From positions 124,001 through 188,000 of the forward strand of contig JBLXFD010000004.1 in NCBI GenBank assembly GCA_048262455.1: a stretch of 64,000 nt of DNA, read 5' to 3'. The position numbers and the translations under genes were made by a program. Shown piece by piece: positions 1 through 8,640 of the stretch (position 1 is its first letter; each line of letters begins with the position of its first letter). The notes below the pieces were generated by a model, which saw only the letters and a program-made list of their open reading frames with translations, was not told the origin of the DNA and made no database searches. This DNA is from Psychromarinibacter sp048262455 (GTDB taxonomy: Bacteria > Pseudomonadota > Alphaproteobacteria > Rhodobacterales > Rhodobacteraceae).

Positions 1-2
1 CC

Positions 3-680
3 GAGTGGACGCTGGAGAACTACCGCACCATCTGGAAGGCCGACTTCGGGACCTACATCCTCAACAGCCTGTTCATGTGCCTGGTGGCGGTGGTCATCGT
101 GACGGTGATCGGCGTGGCGGCGGCCTATGTCTTCTCGCGCTACCGCTTTCCCGGCAAGCGCGTCGTCTTCGGCGCGGTGGTGCTGGGCCAGCTGTTCCCC
201 TGGATCATCCTGGTCACGCCGCTGTTCATCATGTTCGCCCGGCTCGGCCTGCTGAACAGCTACGTCGGGATGATCTTCTGCTACGTGGCGATCGCCCTGC
301 CCTTCTCGGTCTACCTCATGGTCGGCTACCTTGAATCGGTGCCGCGCGACCTGGACGAGGCGGCCTTCATGGACGGATGCAGCCGGCTGCAGGTGCTGCG
401 CCACGTGGTGTTCCCGTTGATGCTGCCGGGGATCGTGGCCACCGCCACCTATTCGTTCCTGCTGATGTGGACGGAGTACCTCTTTGCGCTGGCCTTCCTG
501 ACGAAGACCTCGATGAAGACGATGCCCCTGGGGCTCGCGCTGTTCTTCGGCGAGGACGCGGTGGACTGGGGCGCCGTGATGGCGGCCTCGGCGGTCACCA
601 CGCTCCCTGCCCTGATGCTTTTCATACCGCTGCAGACCCGGCTGGTGTCCGGCATGACCTCTGGCGCGGTGAAAGGATGA
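3..680 (+). CDS. Carbohydrate ABC transporter permease, MalG type (5' partial)
   Basis: Inner-membrane permease of a carbohydrate-type ABC importer; its partner permease and binding protein must lie left of the window. The frame is open from the left edge, so the start is missing and about 225 residues are visible. It has several hydrophobic helices and the cytoplasmic EAA loop (EAAFMDGCSRLQVLRHVVF) that docks on the ATPase. The stop overlaps the next start by four bases (ATGA), indicating translational coupling to the ATPase. The sugar cannot be told from the sequence. Confidence 0.9.
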   Translation, partial: EWTLENYRTIWKADFGTYILNSLFMCLVAVVIVTVIGVAAAYVFSRYRFPGKRVVFGAVVLGQLFPWIILVTPLFIMFARLGLLNSYVGMIFCYVAIALPFSVYLMVGYLESVPRDLDEAAFMDGCSRLQVLRHVVFPLMLPGIVATATYSFLLMWTEYLFALAFLTKTSMKTMPLGLALFFGEDAVDWGAVMAASAVTTLPALMLFIPLQTRLVSGMTSGAVKG

Positions 681-1771
681 CCATGACCGACACGAAAAAC
701 GGCTCCCTCGAACTGGAGGGGGTAACCAAGCGCTTCGGCGAGCTTACGGTGCTGCACGACATAAGCCTGCAGATCGACCCCGGGGAACTGGTGGTCATCG
801 TCGGCCCCTCGGGCTGCGGCAAGTCCACCCTGCTGCGGATCATCGCCGGGCTCGAGACCATGTCCTCCGGCAGCATCCGCATCGGCGGCCGCGACGTCAG
901 CACCGTGCCGGCGGCCAAGCGCGGGCTGGCCATGGTGTTCCAGTCCTACGCACTCTACCCGCACAAGACGGTGGCGCAGAACATGGGCTTCGCGCTGAAG
1001 ATCGCCGGCGAGAAGCGCGCCGAGATCGACCGCCGTGTCGCCGAGGCGGCCCGCATCCTGCAGCTGGAGCCGCTGCTGGACCGCAAGCCCGCCGCCCTGT
1101 CGGGCGGTCAGCGCCAGCGCGTCGCCATCGGCCGCTGCATCGTCCGGCACCCCCAGGTCTTCCTGTTCGACGAGCCGCTGTCGAACCTAGACGCGGCGCT
1201 GCGCGCGGACATGCGGGTGGAACTGGGCGACCTGCACCAGCGGCTCGGCGCGACCATGCTCTACGTCACCCACGACCAGATCGAGGCGATGACCCTGGCG
1301 GACAAGATCGTGGTGCTGAAGGGCGGACACATCCAGCAGGTGGGCCCGCCGAAGGAGCTGTACGAACGGCCGAGGAACCTGTTCGTCGCCGGCTTCATCG
1401 GCTCGCCCAGCATGAACCTGATCGACGGCGAGGCTTCGCCCGCAGGCTTCCGCTCTCCCGGCCTGACACTGCCGCTGCGCCAGACGCTGGTTTCCGGGCG
1501 CTGCAAGCTGGGCATCCGGCCCGAGCATGTCGACATCGCCGCGCCCGAGGCGGGGCGGCCGGAGATGCAGGTGGACCTGGTGGAATACCTCGGCGACGAA
1601 AGCGTGGTGCACGGCCATCTCGCCGACGACACACCCTTCACCCTGAAAACCGCCGGAGAAGCCCCCTGCCGCGTCGGCGACCGCGTAGGTCTGCAGGTGG
1701 ACCAGGGAGCAGTGCACCTGTTCGACGCCGAGGGCAACCGAGCCGACTTCCGCGGCACAGAGCCGTTGTGA
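677..1771 (+). CDS. Carbohydrate ABC transporter ATP-binding protein, MalK/UgpC type
   Basis: Cytoplasmic ATPase that drives sugar import with the upstream permease. About 364 residues, the usual MalK length. Walker A (GPSGCGKST, near residue 45), Q-loop region (MVFQSYALYPHKT), ABC signature (LSGGQRQRV) and Walker B (VFLFDEP) are in order, followed by the conserved switch His in YVTHDQ. The last ~120 residues form the TOBE-type domain typical of CUT1 importers. The ATG chosen overlaps the permease stop; a second in-frame ATG lies six bases on. The gene converges on the TetR gene; the 152 bases between hold no supported gene. Confidence 0.93.
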   Translation: MTMTDTKNGSLELEGVTKRFGELTVLHDISLQIDPGELVVIVGPSGCGKSTLLRIIAGLETMSSGSIRIGGRDVSTVPAAKRGLAMVFQSYALYPHKTVAQNMGFALKIAGEKRAEIDRRVAEAARILQLEPLLDRKPAALSGGQRQRVAIGRCIVRHPQVFLFDEPLSNLDAALRADMRVELGDLHQRLGATMLYVTHDQIEAMTLADKIVVLKGGHIQQVGPPKELYERPRNLFVAGFIGSPSMNLIDGEASPAGFRSPGLTLPLRQTLVSGRCKLGIRPEHVDIAAPEAGRPEMQVDLVEYLGDESVVHGHLADDTPFTLKTAGEAPCRVGDRVGLQVDQGAVHLFDAEGNRADFRGTEPL

Positions 1772-1923
1772 CGGTGGGCCGGGAGGAGCTGGAGCGACTG
1801 CGCGTCACCCTGCACTGACAGGGCCCGCGGCAACGCCCAGCGCTCAGTAGGACCGCGGCATGCCCAATACATGTTCGCCGATATAGAACAGGATCATGTT
1901 CGTGGAGATCATCCGCCGCCCCC

Positions 1924-2529
1924 TCAGACCGCGAGCAATGCGTCGAGATCCGCCTGCAGTTTCCGGTGCGCCTCTTCGTCGGACATCTCGGGAACCGAAA
2001 TGTACTGGATGAACCGCGTGTTCTGGATCTGGAACAGCGCCTTGCCGAGATCGTAGGCCGAGGCCTCCGCGCCCACCGTACCGCGTGCCTGCAGGGCCTC
2101 GACCCGTGACACCAGCGCCAGCGCCAGCTGGTGATCCAGCGCGTGATAGGCGCGCCCGAAGGGCGAGGCCGCTTCCGTCACCGACGCCGCGATGACCTGC
2201 CGCCACAGCGCCTTGTCGAGACTGGTGAGCGCATGCTCCCGGATCATGGCGGCGAAGCGGAGCACGAGGTCGCGCAAACCCAGGCCGGCTTCGGGCAGTT
2301 CCTCCTCGATACGCGCGACCAGCTTTCGGTCGCTGTCGGTGACGAGGGCGAGCAGCACGTTGGACTTGGTGCCATAGTAGTTATGCACCGTGACCCCCGA
2401 GACCTGCGCCGTGTCGGCGATCGCCTCGACCGTGGTCCGCTCGTAGCCGGACTGCGCGAACAGCGTGTGCGCGGCGCGCAGGATGCGGTTACGCCGGTCT
2501 TCCTTCTGCCGTTCCCTAAGTCCCACCAT
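1924..2529 (-). CDS. TetR-family transcriptional regulator
   Basis: Likely local repressor of the divergent ABC/creatininase operon. About 201 residues: an N-terminal TetR helix-turn-helix (TTVEAIADTAQVSGVTVHNYY, read as TTVEAIADT then QVSGVTVHNYY, near residues 30-55) and a variable C-terminal ligand domain. I chose the internal ATG at 2529 because a GGAGG lies about eight bases upstream; the longer frame begins inside the divergent promoter. The 139-base gap to the next gene is A+T-rich and carries an inverted repeat (see 2581-2616). The ligand is unknown but is probably the importer's substrate or a product of it. Confidence 0.85.
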   Translation of the reverse strand: MVGLRERQKEDRRNRILRAAHTLFAQSGYERTTVEAIADTAQVSGVTVHNYYGTKSNVLLALVTDSDRKLVARIEEELPEAGLGLRDLVLRFAAMIREHALTSLDKALWRQVIAASVTEAASPFGRAYHALDHQLALALVSRVEALQARGTVGAEASAYDLGKALFQIQNTRFIQYISVPEMSDEEAHRKLQADLDALLAV

Positions 2530-2580
2530 CAACGCCTCCTTCCCCGCCGTTCCAATATGAAGTTGCCACAAAATCTTTGC

Positions 2581-2616
2581 CAGATAAAAATTTTTATTGC
2601 CTAAAAGTTTTATCTG
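2581..2616. promoter_or_regulatory. Inverted repeat in divergent promoter, candidate TetR operator
   Basis: Perfect 9-base arms CAGATAAAA (2581-2589) and TTTTATCTG (2608-2616) separated by 18 bases, in the A+T-rich gap between the TetR gene and the divergent binding-protein gene. Position fits an operator controlling both directions. Operator function is inference. Confidence 0.5.
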
Positions 2617-2668
2617 CCGTTAGCCTGCGAACCAAAGAGCCTACGCATCAACAGGGAAAGGGAAGGCC

Positions 2669-3733
2669 ATGAAAACCATCATCGCAGCAAGCCTGGGGGT
2701 CGCGACGCTGGCGGCCGGCACGGCAGGCGCCGCAGAGACCATCGACGTGGGCATCTGCGTCTCCTGGCCCGGCTACGGCATGCTGAAAGTCGCCGCGGAG
2801 AAGGGGCTGGTCGGGGGCGACTACGACCTCAACTTCACCATCTTCGAGGATCCGCTGGGCGGGCATTCCGCGCTCGCCGCCGGGCAGATCGACGTCTACG
2901 GCTGCACCGTCGACTACATCCCGCTGGTGGTCGACCGGGGCACCGACGTCGTCAACGTCGCCTTCATGAACCCCTCATATGGAGTCGACCACGTGATCCT
3001 CGCGCCGGACACCGAACCGGCGGACCTTGCCGGGCAGAAGGTCTCTGCGCCGCAGGCCTACATCGGCCACCTGCTGATGGGCTTGTATCTGGACAGCGTC
3101 GGGGTTCCGGTCGACGACGTGACCTGGGTAAACCTGAACGCGGACGAGGCGGTCGGCCCGATGCTGTCGGCCGACCTGGCCGCCGCCTACATGTACGAGC
3201 CCTGGATTTCGAAGGTCCTGGCCGCGATGCCCGGCGCCCGCAGTGTCATCGACACCGGCGCGCCCGAGGTGCTGGAGACCGGCATTTTCAATGACGGCCT
3301 CTACATGAACACGAAGTTCATCGAGCAGAACCGCGAGGCCGCCCTCGCCGTGCTGAAGGCCCGCTGGGAGGGGCTTGGATACTGGCACGAGAACGTGGAG
3401 GAGACGAACCAGCTTCTGGCCGATTTCTTCCAGTGGCCCGTCGAGGACATCGGCTTTGTCATCGGGACCGACGGCAAGAGCTTCGAGGGCGGCATCTACA
3501 TGTTCGACTTCGATGAATCCGCGCGGATGTGCGGCGTACTGGAGGGCGAGCCGCCGTTCGGGCTGCCGAACGGGTCGATGACCGACGTGGTGACGCGCAT
3601 CAACGACTGGTGGATCCGTCTCGGCCTGATGGAGAACGAGGTGGACGCCGCGAAGGGGATCGACTGCTCGCTCATGGGCGATCTCGTCGAGGCCGGTTAC
3701 CGGCAGTCCTTCTCCGCCAAACCGGCGGAGTGA
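2669..3733 (+). CDS. ABC transporter substrate-binding protein, NitT/TauT (NMT1) type
   Basis: Periplasmic binding protein that should capture the small organic substrate of this operon. 354 residues with a signal peptide (Lys at 2, hydrophobic run, AGAAE cleavage region near residue 22). The mature part opens with a short strand and a WPGYGMLKVAAEKGL segment as in nitrate/taurine/sulfonate/HMP-precursor binding proteins, followed by a GQIDVYGCTVDYIP segment. It is the first gene of the rightward operon, three bases ahead of its permease, and faces the TetR gene. The ligand is not predictable by eye; the downstream amidohydrolase and ureohydrolase suggest a nitrogenous, perhaps guanidino or cyclic amide, compound. 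Confidence 0.85.
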   Translation: MKTIIAASLGVATLAAGTAGAAETIDVGICVSWPGYGMLKVAAEKGLVGGDYDLNFTIFEDPLGGHSALAAGQIDVYGCTVDYIPLVVDRGTDVVNVAFMNPSYGVDHVILAPDTEPADLAGQKVSAPQAYIGHLLMGLYLDSVGVPVDDVTWVNLNADEAVGPMLSADLAAAYMYEPWISKVLAAMPGARSVIDTGAPEVLETGIFNDGLYMNTKFIEQNREAALAVLKARWEGLGYWHENVEETNQLLADFFQWPVEDIGFVIGTDGKSFEGGIYMFDFDESARMCGVLEGEPPFGLPNGSMTDVVTRINDWWIRLGLMENEVDAAKGIDCSLMGDLVEAGYRQSFSAKPAE

Positions 3734-3736
3734 TCC

Positions 3737-4582
3737 ATGACAGCGACCCGGACCGACCCTCCCGGCCCCGTGCCGCCCACCCGCAGGCCCAGGCAACGGC
3801 TGCGCCTGCGGGGCCACGTGCCGCGCGGCCAGGCGATCGTGTCGGCGGTGGTGGTCTGGGCGCTGTTCTTCGCGATCTGGTCGGCGGCGGCCGAGGCGGG
3901 CTGGGTAAACCCGCTTCTGGTGCCGGCGCCGCAACAGGTGGCGGCCACGCTGTGGGAGCTTTTCGCCGAACGCGGTTTCGCCTCCGACGTGCTGATCTCG
4001 ATCACCCGGGTCTTGGTCGCCTTCGCCATGGCCTGCGCCGTGGCGGTGCCGCTGGGCGTGGCGGCGGGCAGCTTCCCGGCGATCGAGGCCGTGGTGATGC
4101 CCTTCGTCTCCGCCTGGCGCTACCTGCCCGCGCCGTCGTTCATCCCGATCCTGCTGATGTGGTTCGGGACCGGCGAGGCGCCCAAGCTGGCGCTGCTGTT
4201 CATCGGGGTGGTGTTCTTCCTCATCACGCTGGTGCTCGACCACACCAAGAACGTCCGCAAGGAACTGATCGAGACGGCGCTGACCCTTGGCGCCGGCCGG
4301 GGTACGGCAGTGCTGCGGGTCATCCTTCCGGCGGTGCTGCCGGACGTGATGGTCGCCATGCGGCAGATGCTGGCGATGGCCTGGACCTACCTTGTCATCG
4401 CAGAGATCGTCGCCTCGACCACCGGGATCGGCGCGATGATGATGCGCGCGCGCCGCTTCCTGAACACCGACGAGATCCTCGCCGGGATCATCGTGATCGG
4501 CGCGCTGGGGCTGCTTTTCGACCTGGCCTTCTCGGCGGCGCACCGGGCCGCCTTCCCCTACCTGAAGGGGCAGCGCGGATGA
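3737..4582 (+). CDS. ABC transporter permease, SsuC/TauC type
   Basis: Inner-membrane permease partner of the preceding binding protein. 281 residues, about six hydrophobic segments after a charged proline-rich N-terminus of roughly 30 residues. The EAA-like loop (ELIETALTLGAGRGTAVLRV) sits near residue 175 and is the docking site for the ATPase. Starts three bases after the binding-protein stop, and its stop overlaps the ATPase start (ATGA). Family members import nitrate, sulfonates, taurine and related small organics. Confidence 0.9.
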   Translation: MTATRTDPPGPVPPTRRPRQRLRLRGHVPRGQAIVSAVVVWALFFAIWSAAAEAGWVNPLLVPAPQQVAATLWELFAERGFASDVLISITRVLVAFAMACAVAVPLGVAAGSFPAIEAVVMPFVSAWRYLPAPSFIPILLMWFGTGEAPKLALLFIGVVFFLITLVLDHTKNVRKELIETALTLGAGRGTAVLRVILPAVLPDVMVAMRQMLAMAWTYLVIAEIVASTTGIGAMMMRARRFLNTDEILAGIIVIGALGLLFDLAFSAAHRAAFPYLKGQRG

Positions 4583-5367
4583 CGGATCACATCCTGTCGC
4601 TGCGGGACGTCTCGAAGGTCTTCGACCTCGGCGGCGGCCGAAGCATCGAGGCCGTGCGCGACATCTCCTTCACCGTGGAACGCAACGCTATCAGCGTGCT
4701 TCTGGGCCCTTCGGGCTGCGGCAAGTCCACCGTGCTGCGGATGATCGCCGGGCTCGAGGAACCGACGTCGGGCCAGGTTCTGCTTGAGGACCAGGAGGTC
4801 CACGGGCCGGGCCGCGAACGCGGGATGGTGTTCCAGGCCTATACCTCGTTCGACTGGCTGAGCGTGCGCCGGAACGTCGAGTTCGGCATGAAGATCAACG
4901 GCATCCCCCGCAGCGAACGGCGCGAGCGGGCCGAGCATTTCATCGACCTCGTCGGCCTGTCGAAGTTCATCGAGGCCTACCCGACCCAGCTTTCGGGCGG
5001 GATGCGCCAGCGGGTGGCGATCGCGCGCACGCTGGCCAACGACCCCGCCCTGTTGCTGATGGACGAGCCCTTCGGCGCGCTCGACGCCGAGACCCGCTGG
5101 CACATGCAGGAGCTGCTGGTCGAGATCGCCGAGAAGGAGGACACCACCATCGTCATGGTCACCCATGACATCGAGGAGGCGATCTTCCTCGCCGACCAGA
5201 TCGTGTTCCTCTCGGCCCATCCGGGCCGCGTGAAGGAAGAGATCCTGCCCGTCTTCAAACAGGGCGAGCGGATCGCGGACAAGGAAAAGGTCATCGCCCG
5301 CGAGGGCTATGGCGAGATGGAGCGCAGGATAATGCGCCTGATGCGCGAAGAGGGCAGACGGGAATGA
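4579..5367 (+). CDS. ABC transporter ATP-binding protein, SsuB/TauB type
   Basis: ATPase of the 2.7-5.4 kb importer. About 262 residues, normal for the family. Walker A GPSGCGKST, signature LSGGMRQRVAIART, Walker B LLLMDEPFGALD and the switch His in MVTHDIEEA are all present. The ATG overlaps the permease stop by four bases, and the stop likewise overlaps the creatininase-family start (ATGA at 5364), tying the transporter to the enzymes that follow. Confidence 0.93.
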   Translation: MTDHILSLRDVSKVFDLGGGRSIEAVRDISFTVERNAISVLLGPSGCGKSTVLRMIAGLEEPTSGQVLLEDQEVHGPGRERGMVFQAYTSFDWLSVRRNVEFGMKINGIPRSERRERAEHFIDLVGLSKFIEAYPTQLSGGMRQRVAIARTLANDPALLLMDEPFGALDAETRWHMQELLVEIAEKEDTTIVMVTHDIEEAIFLADQIVFLSAHPGRVKEEILPVFKQGERIADKEKVIAREGYGEMERRIMRLMREEGRRE

Positions 5368-6140
5368 GTGCGAAGGACATGCCGGTGATGATGGGCGAGA
5401 TGACCTGGCCGGAGGTCGCCGAGGCGCTGGAACGCGACCCGGTGGTCTTCCTGCCGACCGGGACCGTCGAACAGCACGGCCCCCACCTGCCGCTGGGCGT
5501 CGATTACCTGTTGCCGCAGGCGATCTGCGCCGATGCGGCGTGCGAGGTAGGCGGGCTGGTCGCCCCGCCCGTCACCTACGGCTACCAGTCGCTGCCGCGT
5601 TCGGGCGGCGGGCCGTTCTTTCCCGGCAGCACCGGGCTGGACGGGGCGACGCTGGCGGCCACCATCCGCGACATCCTGCGCGAGTTCGCCCGCCACGGGC
5701 TGCGCCGGGTGGTGGTGATCGACGGGCATTACGAAAACCGCTGGTTCCTCAACGACGGCATCGGTCAAGCGATGCGAGAGCCCGGCTGTGCCGACCTCGC
5801 GGTCATGTGCCTGCAGCATTGGGACATGCTGACCCCGGAAACGCTGGGCCAGGTCTTCCCCGCGGACTACCCGGGGATCGAGCTGGAACATGCGGCGGTG
5901 CTGGAGACCTCGCTGATGATGCATTTCCATCCTCACATGGTGCGCGGCAACCGGATCCCCGACAACGCGCCCGCGGGCGCACCGGCCTACGACATGTGGC
6001 CGCCGCGGCGCGACTGGGTCCCCGCAGAGGGGTCGCTGATCTCGGCCGCGGGCGCCAGCGCCGAGAAGGGCGCGATCATCGCCGCGCAGTACCGCCGGGA
6101 CATTGCCGCGGCTGTCCGGCACGAATTCGGGCTTTCCTGA
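5364..6140 (+). CDS. Creatininase-family amidohydrolase
   Basis: Predicted cytoplasmic metal-dependent cyclic amide (or lactone-like) hydrolase. 258 residues, close to the ~260 of Pseudomonas creatininase, which it resembles along its length. The binuclear-metal ligands are visible: E36 and H38 in TVEQHGPH, D47 in GVDYLLP, H122 and E124 in DGHYEN, plus a conserved EH/E cluster (GIELEHAAVLETSL). From memory of the creatininase structure, the two lid tryptophans are W154 and W174: the first is kept here (QHWDML), but the position of the second appears to be Ile172. The substrate may therefore not be creatinine. It is coupled by four-base overlap to the importer ATPase and touches the following dehydrogenase. 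Confidence 0.85.
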   Translation: MSAKDMPVMMGEMTWPEVAEALERDPVVFLPTGTVEQHGPHLPLGVDYLLPQAICADAACEVGGLVAPPVTYGYQSLPRSGGGPFFPGSTGLDGATLAATIRDILREFARHGLRRVVVIDGHYENRWFLNDGIGQAMREPGCADLAVMCLQHWDMLTPETLGQVFPADYPGIELEHAAVLETSLMMHFHPHMVRGNRIPDNAPAGAPAYDMWPPRRDWVPAEGSLISAAGASAEKGAIIAAQYRRDIAAAVRHEFGLS

Positions 6141-6907
6141 TGCGGGTGCGTTACGATTTCTCCGGCACGTCTGTCCTGGTGACCGGCGCCAGCCGCGGCA
6201 TCGGGCGCGGCATCGCGGAGGCCTTCGCCGACGCCGGCGCCGACCTGACCATCCTTGCCGAAACGGCCGAGGTCGCGGAGACCGCCGCCGCGCTGCCCGG
6301 GCAGGTGCGGGCGCTGGTCTGCGATATCTCGGACCGGGCGGCTGTGGCCCGCGCGCTGGACGCGCTGCCGCGGATCGACGTGCTGGTGAACAACGCGGGG
6401 CTCGAGCGCCCTACCCCGCTCGACGGGCCTGCCCCCGGGACGGACGAGGATTTCGAGCGCATCCTCGCCGTCAACATCGCCGGCACCCAGAACGTCACCC
6501 GCGCGGCCCTGCTCCGCATCCCGGACGGCGGCCGCGTGATCCTGACCTCCTCGATCTGGGGCAAGACGGCGGTGCCGGGCTTTTCGGCCTACGTGTCGTC
6601 GAAGCACGCGGTCATCGGGCTGGCGCGAAGCTGGGCCGCGGAACTGGGGCCCCGCAAGATCACCGTGAACGCGGTCTGCCCCGGCTGGGTCCGCACCCAG
6701 GCCGCCGAGGCCTCGCTGCGCCACATGGCCGAGAAGGAAGGCCGCGAGGAACAGGCCCTGCTAACCGAGATCGTGGCCGCCCAGGCCATCGGCGGCCTGA
6801 TGGAGCCGGCGGACGTGGCGGGACTGTACCTGTTCCTTGCCAGCGAGGCGGCCGCCAACATCACCGGGCAGGCGATCTCCGTGGACCGGGGCGAGGTGCT
6901 GGCATGA
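6140..6907 (+). CDS. Short-chain dehydrogenase/reductase (SDR)
   Basis: NAD(P)-dependent oxidoreductase of the classical SDR family, about 255 residues. N-terminal TGASRGIGRG nucleotide-binding motif, NNAG motif (VLVNNAGLERP), catalytic Ser in ILTSSIWG and the YxxxK pair (YVSSKHAVIG). The start ATG shares a base with the previous stop (TGATG). It stands next to a second SDR (6904) in the same operon, so two sequential oxidations, or related substrates, are likely. The reaction is unknown. Confidence 0.9.
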   Translation: MRVRYDFSGTSVLVTGASRGIGRGIAEAFADAGADLTILAETAEVAETAAALPGQVRALVCDISDRAAVARALDALPRIDVLVNNAGLERPTPLDGPAPGTDEDFERILAVNIAGTQNVTRAALLRIPDGGRVILTSSIWGKTAVPGFSAYVSSKHAVIGLARSWAAELGPRKITVNAVCPGWVRTQAAEASLRHMAEKEGREEQALLTEIVAAQAIGGLMEPADVAGLYLFLASEAAANITGQAISVDRGEVLA

Positions 6908-7614
6908 CGCTCGAGGGACAGGTGGCCGTGGTTACCGGCGGCACCCGCGGCATCGGCGCCGCCATCGCCCGCGCGCTTGCCGAAGCGGGCGCGCGGGTCG
7001 CCGTCTGCCACGCGCCGGGCGCCGAGGATGCAGCACCCGCGCCGGGCGTGCTGACGCGCCCCGCCGATGTGTCGGACGAGACCGCGGTCGAGAGCTTCTT
7101 CGACGCGGTGGCGCAAGAGTTGGGCACGCCCGATCTGGTCTTCGCCAATGCCGGCATCCTGTCGGAAAGCCCGCTTGCCGATACCTCGGCCGCCGAGTGG
7201 GACCGCATCCTCGGCGTGAACCTGCGCGGCGCCTTCCTTACCGCGCGCGCCGCTACGCGCCGGATGGCGCAGGGGCGCATCGTCTTCACCGCCTCGGACC
7301 TCGGCTTCCTGGGCCGAGCCGAGATGGCCGCCTATTGCGCCTCCAAAGGCGGGGTCATCGCGCTGACCCGCGCGCTGGCGCGAGAGCTTGCGCCGCGGAT
7401 CCTGGTCAACGCCATCGCCCCCGGCTCTGTGGAAACGGACATGACGGCCGGAATGACGCCCGAGGCCCGCGCCAAGGACCTTGCCGACACGCCGCTGGGG
7501 CGGATGGGGCGGCCCGAGGAAATCGCCGCGACGGCGCTTTATCTCGCCGGGCCGGGGGCTGGCTTCGTCACCGGCCAGTGCTTCGGCGTCAACGGCGGCA
7601 GCGCAATGTATTGA
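6904..7614 (+). CDS. Short-chain dehydrogenase/reductase (SDR), second of pair
   Basis: Second classical SDR, about 236 residues, FabG-like in outline. TGGTRGIGAAIA nucleotide motif, FANAGI in place of the usual NNAG, Ser in VFTASDLGF, YCASKGG catalytic pair and a C-terminal GQCFGVNGGSAMY end. Four-base overlap with the first SDR; 17 bases separate it from the ureohydrolase gene. The two SDRs are clearly different proteins rather than a recent duplication. Substrate unknown. Confidence 0.9.
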   Translation: MTLEGQVAVVTGGTRGIGAAIARALAEAGARVAVCHAPGAEDAAPAPGVLTRPADVSDETAVESFFDAVAQELGTPDLVFANAGILSESPLADTSAAEWDRILGVNLRGAFLTARAATRRMAQGRIVFTASDLGFLGRAEMAAYCASKGGVIALTRALARELAPRILVNAIAPGSVETDMTAGMTPEARAKDLADTPLGRMGRPEEIAATALYLAGPGAGFVTGQCFGVNGGSAMY

Positions 7615-7631
7615 ACCATTCGAGGAAAGAC

Positions 7632-8597
7632 ATGAGCGATCCCTTCTTCCAGCCCGTCTCCGGCTTCGACCTGCCGCGCTACGCGGGCGTGCCGACCTTC
7701 ATGCGCCTGCCCCACGTCAGCCTCGACGACCCGCGCCTGGCCGAGGTGCAGATCGGCCTGATCGGCGCGCCCTGGGACGGCGGCACCACCAATCGCCCCG
7801 GCCCCCGGCACGGGCCGCGGCAATTGCGCGACCTGTCCACGATGATCCGCGCCGAGAACGGCGCGACCGGCATCCGCCCCTTCGAGGCCGCGAACTGCGC
7901 CGACCTGGGAGACGTGGCCCCCAACCCCGCCGACCTTGCCGACAGCATGGCGCGCATGGAAACCTTTTACGGCCGCGTCCGCGACGCGGGTATCCTGCCG
8001 ATGACCGCCGGGGGCGATCACCTGTGCAGCCTGCCGATCCTGCGGGCGCTGGCGCAGGACGGGCCGCTGGGCATGATCCACTTCGACAGCCATACCGACC
8101 TGTTCCACAGCTACTTCGGCGGCACGTTGTACACCCACGGCACACCGTTCCGCCGCGCCGTCGAGGAGGGACTGCTGGACCCGAAGCGCGTGGTCCAGAT
8201 CGGCATCCGGGGCACCACCTACGACCGCGAGGACCGCGAGTTCGCCGAGAGCGTGGGAATCCGCGTCATCCCGATCGAGGAGTTTCACGCCCGCGGCGTC
8301 GCGGACGTCATGGCCGAGGCGCGCGAGATCGCCGGATCCGGGCGCACCTACGTGAGCTACGACATCGACTTCGTCGACCCGGCCTTCGCCCCCGGAACAG
8401 GCACGCCCGAAGTCGGCGGTCCGAACTCTTACCAGGCGCTGCAGGTGGTTCGGGCGCTCGAGGGCGTGCAGATCGTGGGCGCCGATCTCGTGGAGGTCTC
8501 GCCGCCCTTCGACGCGTCGGGAGGCACGGCGTTCCTCGGCGTATCGCTCATGTTCGAGCTGCTCTGCGTGATGGCCCAGCAGCGGCTCCGGGGCTGA
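7632..8597 (+). CDS. Agmatinase/ureohydrolase-family protein (SpeB-like)
   Basis: Binuclear manganese hydrolase that typically splits a guanidino group into an amine and urea. 321 residues. All six expected metal ligands are visible: H130 in AGGDH, D152, H154 and D156 in HFDSHTD, D244 and D246 in SYDIDFVDP. The GTGTPEVGG segment after the last pair is also typical. Start at ATG 7632 follows GAGGAAAGAC. As last gene of the operon with a creatininase-family enzyme, two SDRs and an importer, it suggests a guanidino compound as nutrient; guanidinobutyrase- or guanidinopropionase-like activities are possible alternatives to agmatinase. Confidence 0.85.
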   Translation: MSDPFFQPVSGFDLPRYAGVPTFMRLPHVSLDDPRLAEVQIGLIGAPWDGGTTNRPGPRHGPRQLRDLSTMIRAENGATGIRPFEAANCADLGDVAPNPADLADSMARMETFYGRVRDAGILPMTAGGDHLCSLPILRALAQDGPLGMIHFDSHTDLFHSYFGGTLYTHGTPFRRAVEEGLLDPKRVVQIGIRGTTYDREDREFAESVGIRVIPIEEFHARGVADVMAEAREIAGSGRTYVSYDIDFVDPAFAPGTGTPEVGGPNSYQALQVVRALEGVQIVGADLVEVSPPFDASGGTAFLGVSLMFELLCVMAQQRLRG

Positions 8598-8622
8598 GTG
8601 GGTTCACGCTCCTTCGGGGTGC

Positions 8623-8640
8623 GGCGCCCGCCCGGGCGCC
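8623..8640. terminator. G+C-rich hairpin between convergent operons
   Basis: Perfect 8-base arms GGCGCCCG (8623-8630) and CGGGCGCC (8633-8640) with a two-base loop, between the ureohydrolase stop and the stop of the leftward permease gene. No T-run follows on either strand, so this is a candidate bidirectional pause or Rho-assisted terminator only. Confidence 0.4.

Noticed and set aside
1844..1923. Short minus-strand tail (MISTNMILFYIGEHVLGMPR-type) before the TetR gene
   Set aside because: It looks protein-like for about 25 residues and could be the end of a lost gene, but it is too short and without a family match to list.
2975..4543. Long antisense open frame over the binding-protein and permease genes
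   Set aside because: Its translation is Arg/His/Gly-rich with no family resemblance and lies opposite well-supported genes; similar frames at 26331-27818 and 27466-29391 are also G+C-driven shadows.
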